A stretch of 64,000 nt of DNA from Hymenobacter psoromatis (GTDB lineage: Bacteria; Bacteroidota; Bacteroidia; Cytophagales; Hymenobacteraceae), in the NCBI GenBank assembly GCA_001596155.1, contig CP014771.1, positions 620,001-684,000 of the forward strand, in the 5' to 3' direction. The notes below the pieces were generated by a model. That model did no database searches and was not told the DNA's origin. It was given only the letters and a program-made list of their open reading frames with translations. A program made the translations under genes and the position numbers. This document shows positions 63,201 through 64,000 of this stretch, in pieces. The stretch's first letter is position 1; each line of letters starts with the position of its first letter.

Positions 63201-64000
63201 GTTATTCTCACGGCCAGCGTGGCTTCGCTGGGCTTTTTGCCGATGGCCCTGAGCACCTCGGCCGGCGCGGAGGTGCAAAAGCCGCTGGCCACAGTCGTCA
63301 TTGGCGGCCTGCTTTCGGCCACGCTGCTCACGCTGGTGGTGCTGCCGGTGCTCTATATGCTCTTTACTAAAGACGGCGAGCCTAACCCCCGCGATGCCGC
63401 CCAGGCCCAGGAAGACGCCAAGCACGCCGCCGAGAAAGGGGAGGAGCCCGGCCAGCATCAGACCCCAAAACCAGACCAGCACCCCACCAAAAAGCCCGCG
63501 CCCGCCGTGGTCACGGCCGTGCTACTCTTAGCCTGGCTGGGGGGGGTAGGGCGCCCGGCGCTGGCCCAAAACACGCTCGGCTCCACGGCCGGCCAGTCGC
63601 TGAACCTGAGCCAGTCGCTGCAAGCGGCGGGCCTCCAAAACCAGTCGCTACAAAATGCCGGCCTGCAAACCCAGCAGCAGCGGGCGCTCATCCGCACGGG
63701 CATTGAGCCGCCGCGCACGGTGGTGGATTTCCAGCTGGGCCAGACGTCGAGCAACCTGACTGACCACACCTTCAATATTATTCAGCAGACGGCTTTTCCG
63801 GGGGTGTACATCGCGCAGCGTAAACTGCTTGAAGGGCAAGGAATTACAGCTGAGCAGCAAGCTGCGGTGAGCCGCCGCAACCTGGTGCAGTCCGTTCGCT
63901 CGGGCTACTATGGCCTGCTCGTAACCTACCGCCGGGTGGCCCTGCTGCGCCGCCAGGACAGCCTGTATCGCCGCGCCGCCCACGCCGCCCTCATCCGCTA
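60279..64000 (+). CDS. CusA/CzcA heavy-metal RND pump fused to outer-membrane factor (3' end missing)
   Basis: The frame is open from ATG 60279 to the window end (1,240 complete codons). Residues 1-~1030 are a full CzcA-type RND transporter: NIPLDAIPDVTNNQVQV, then the TM motif GLIVDGAVIIVEA with charged residues, and a late cluster of TM helices ending GGLLSATLLTLVVLPVLYMLF. A hydrophilic linker (~1033-1070, rich in Glu, Gln, His, Lys) leads to a hydrophobic stretch ending GGVGRPALAQ, like an internal signal/TM, then TolC/CusC-like sequence (LNLSQSLQAAGLQNQSLQNAGL ... SVRSGYYGLLVTYRRVALLRRQD). Such CusA-CusC fusions are known in Bacteroidota. It exports Cu/Ag- or Co/Zn/Cd-type ions; which cannot be read. 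Confidence 0.93.
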   Translation, partial: MLAKIIAASVRNKLLVGLLLLALIAWGGYSAVNIPLDAIPDVTNNQVQVITQSDALAAQEVEQLITIPLELQLRTVPGVTEIRSISRFGLSVITVVFPDDMTTYQTRQLVAEKLKAAGADLAAGAGPPTMAPITTGLGEIYQYTIRVLPGYEKQFSLARLRDVQDWIVKRQLAGVEGIVDVSSFGGYLRQYEVAVDPARLAANGVTMAELYQALQDNNANTGGAYIERGPNAFFIRGEGRVSSLDDLGATVIKQAASGVPLLVRDVATPRMGHAVRYGAMTRNGQGETVGAVVLMLKGASSEQTIKNVKKRVAEIQKTLPKGLVITPFLDRTKLIDKAIATVEHNLIEGGIIVLAVLLLLLGNWRAAVVVALMIPLCMLFALGLMSVFGVSANLMSLGALDFGLIVDGAVIIVEAVIFHIVHQRAQAAHETMDDMTESAATRLMSSALFGQLIILIVYFPILSLTGIEGKMFRPMALTVSFAIIGAMIMCLTFVPAATAWALKKDIKEEGTIAYRIMKFLHRGYDPIIRAALGLRWVVVGGAVALLVLAGFIFSRMGGEFIPQLDEGDIALNVTLSPGSSLSQTIATNLRVQQILKAKFPEIEQIVGKSGTSEIPTDPMSLEDSDEMVILKDHSEWTSASTREELAGKMQAALAGIPGVSMEFQQPIQMRFNELISGVKSDVSIKIYGDDLAVLYEKANEAAALIRPLGGVGDLKVEQIAALPQMRVTYNRQKLAQYGLKVSELNMILRASFAGDIAGQVYEGERRYDLVMRLDSAHRAGLANLRDLYVDTPGGQKIPLDEVATVAYKNAPIQISRDDARRRINIGINVRGRDVQSLVQEIQRKLNTGLQLPPGYTITYGGQFENLNHAIKRLKVAVPVSLLLIFLLLYLSFRSVKQALLIFTGVPLATIGGIVALWARGMPFSISAGVGFIALFGVAVLNGIVLLASFNELAAEGVASVRDRVLRATEERFRPVILTASVASLGFLPMALSTSAGAEVQKPLATVVIGGLLSATLLTLVVLPVLYMLFTKDGEPNPRDAAQAQEDAKHAAEKGEEPGQHQTPKPDQHPTKKPAPAVVTAVLLLAWLGGVGRPALAQNTLGSTAGQSLNLSQSLQAAGLQNQSLQNAGLQTQQQRALIRTGIEPPRTVVDFQLGQTSSNLTDHTFNIIQQTAFPGVYIAQRKLLEGQGITAEQQAAVSRRNLVQSVRSGYYGLLVTYRRVALLRRQDSLYRRAAHAALIR

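Overview
The window looks like a chromosomal segment of a GC-rich Bacteroidota, most probably Hymenobacter or a close relative in Cytophagales. This is inferred from gene content and signals, not from a database search. Supporting signs are a short primary sigma factor without region 1.1, promoter boxes of the TAnnTTTG type, almost no Shine-Dalgarno sequences, a type IX secretion sorting domain, bacillithiol synthesis, an exosortase with its partner membrane protein, and a CusA-CusC fusion.

Layout. 0-10.5 kb: end of a TPR protein, a SulP anion transporter with a beta-carbonic anhydrase, a sensor kinase, isocitrate dehydrogenase, a TetR regulator, an IS5-like element with a frameshifted transposase, an OmpR-type response regulator and a TPR lipoprotein. 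10.6-22.7 kb: conserved core with thrS, infC, rpmI, rplT, tRNA-Met, an LptF/LptG permease, rpsO, pnp, rpoD, trxB and an M23/LysM peptidase. 22.8-34.3 kb: a small secreted protein, bshB1, kup with a sensor kinase, an AraC/aldo-keto reductase pair, an NtrC-type regulator, an amidohydrolase, an Xre/RES toxin-antitoxin pair and a desaturase resembling sphingolipid delta-4 desaturases. 34.5-46.4 kb: an L-arabinose block (galM-like lipoprotein, araB, araD, araA, GH127 beta-L-arabinofuranosidase, MFS transporter, transaldolase, LacI regulator). 47.3-52.7 kb: three NAD(P)-binding oxidoreductases and an AraC regulator, lying between a relic of an rsmE 3' end and the intact rsmE. 53-64 kb: an M48 protease, exosortase and partner, a large T9SS-exported protein, a LON-domain protein, and a heavy-metal RND pump that runs off the window.

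The arabinose genes form a plausible route: GH127 releases L-arabinose in the periplasm, the epimerase readies the sugar, AraA/AraB/AraD make xylulose 5-phosphate and transaldolase carries it into central metabolism, probably under the LacI regulator.

Two genome-scale patterns stand out. First, the octamer GGGGGTAG/CTACCCCC occurs about 60 times by eye, roughly once per kb, where about four or five would be expected by chance. Second, at least five families of long near-perfect palindromes (70-150 bp) sit between genes. Some provide or overlap stop codons, and their two arms agree within a copy even where copies differ from each other.
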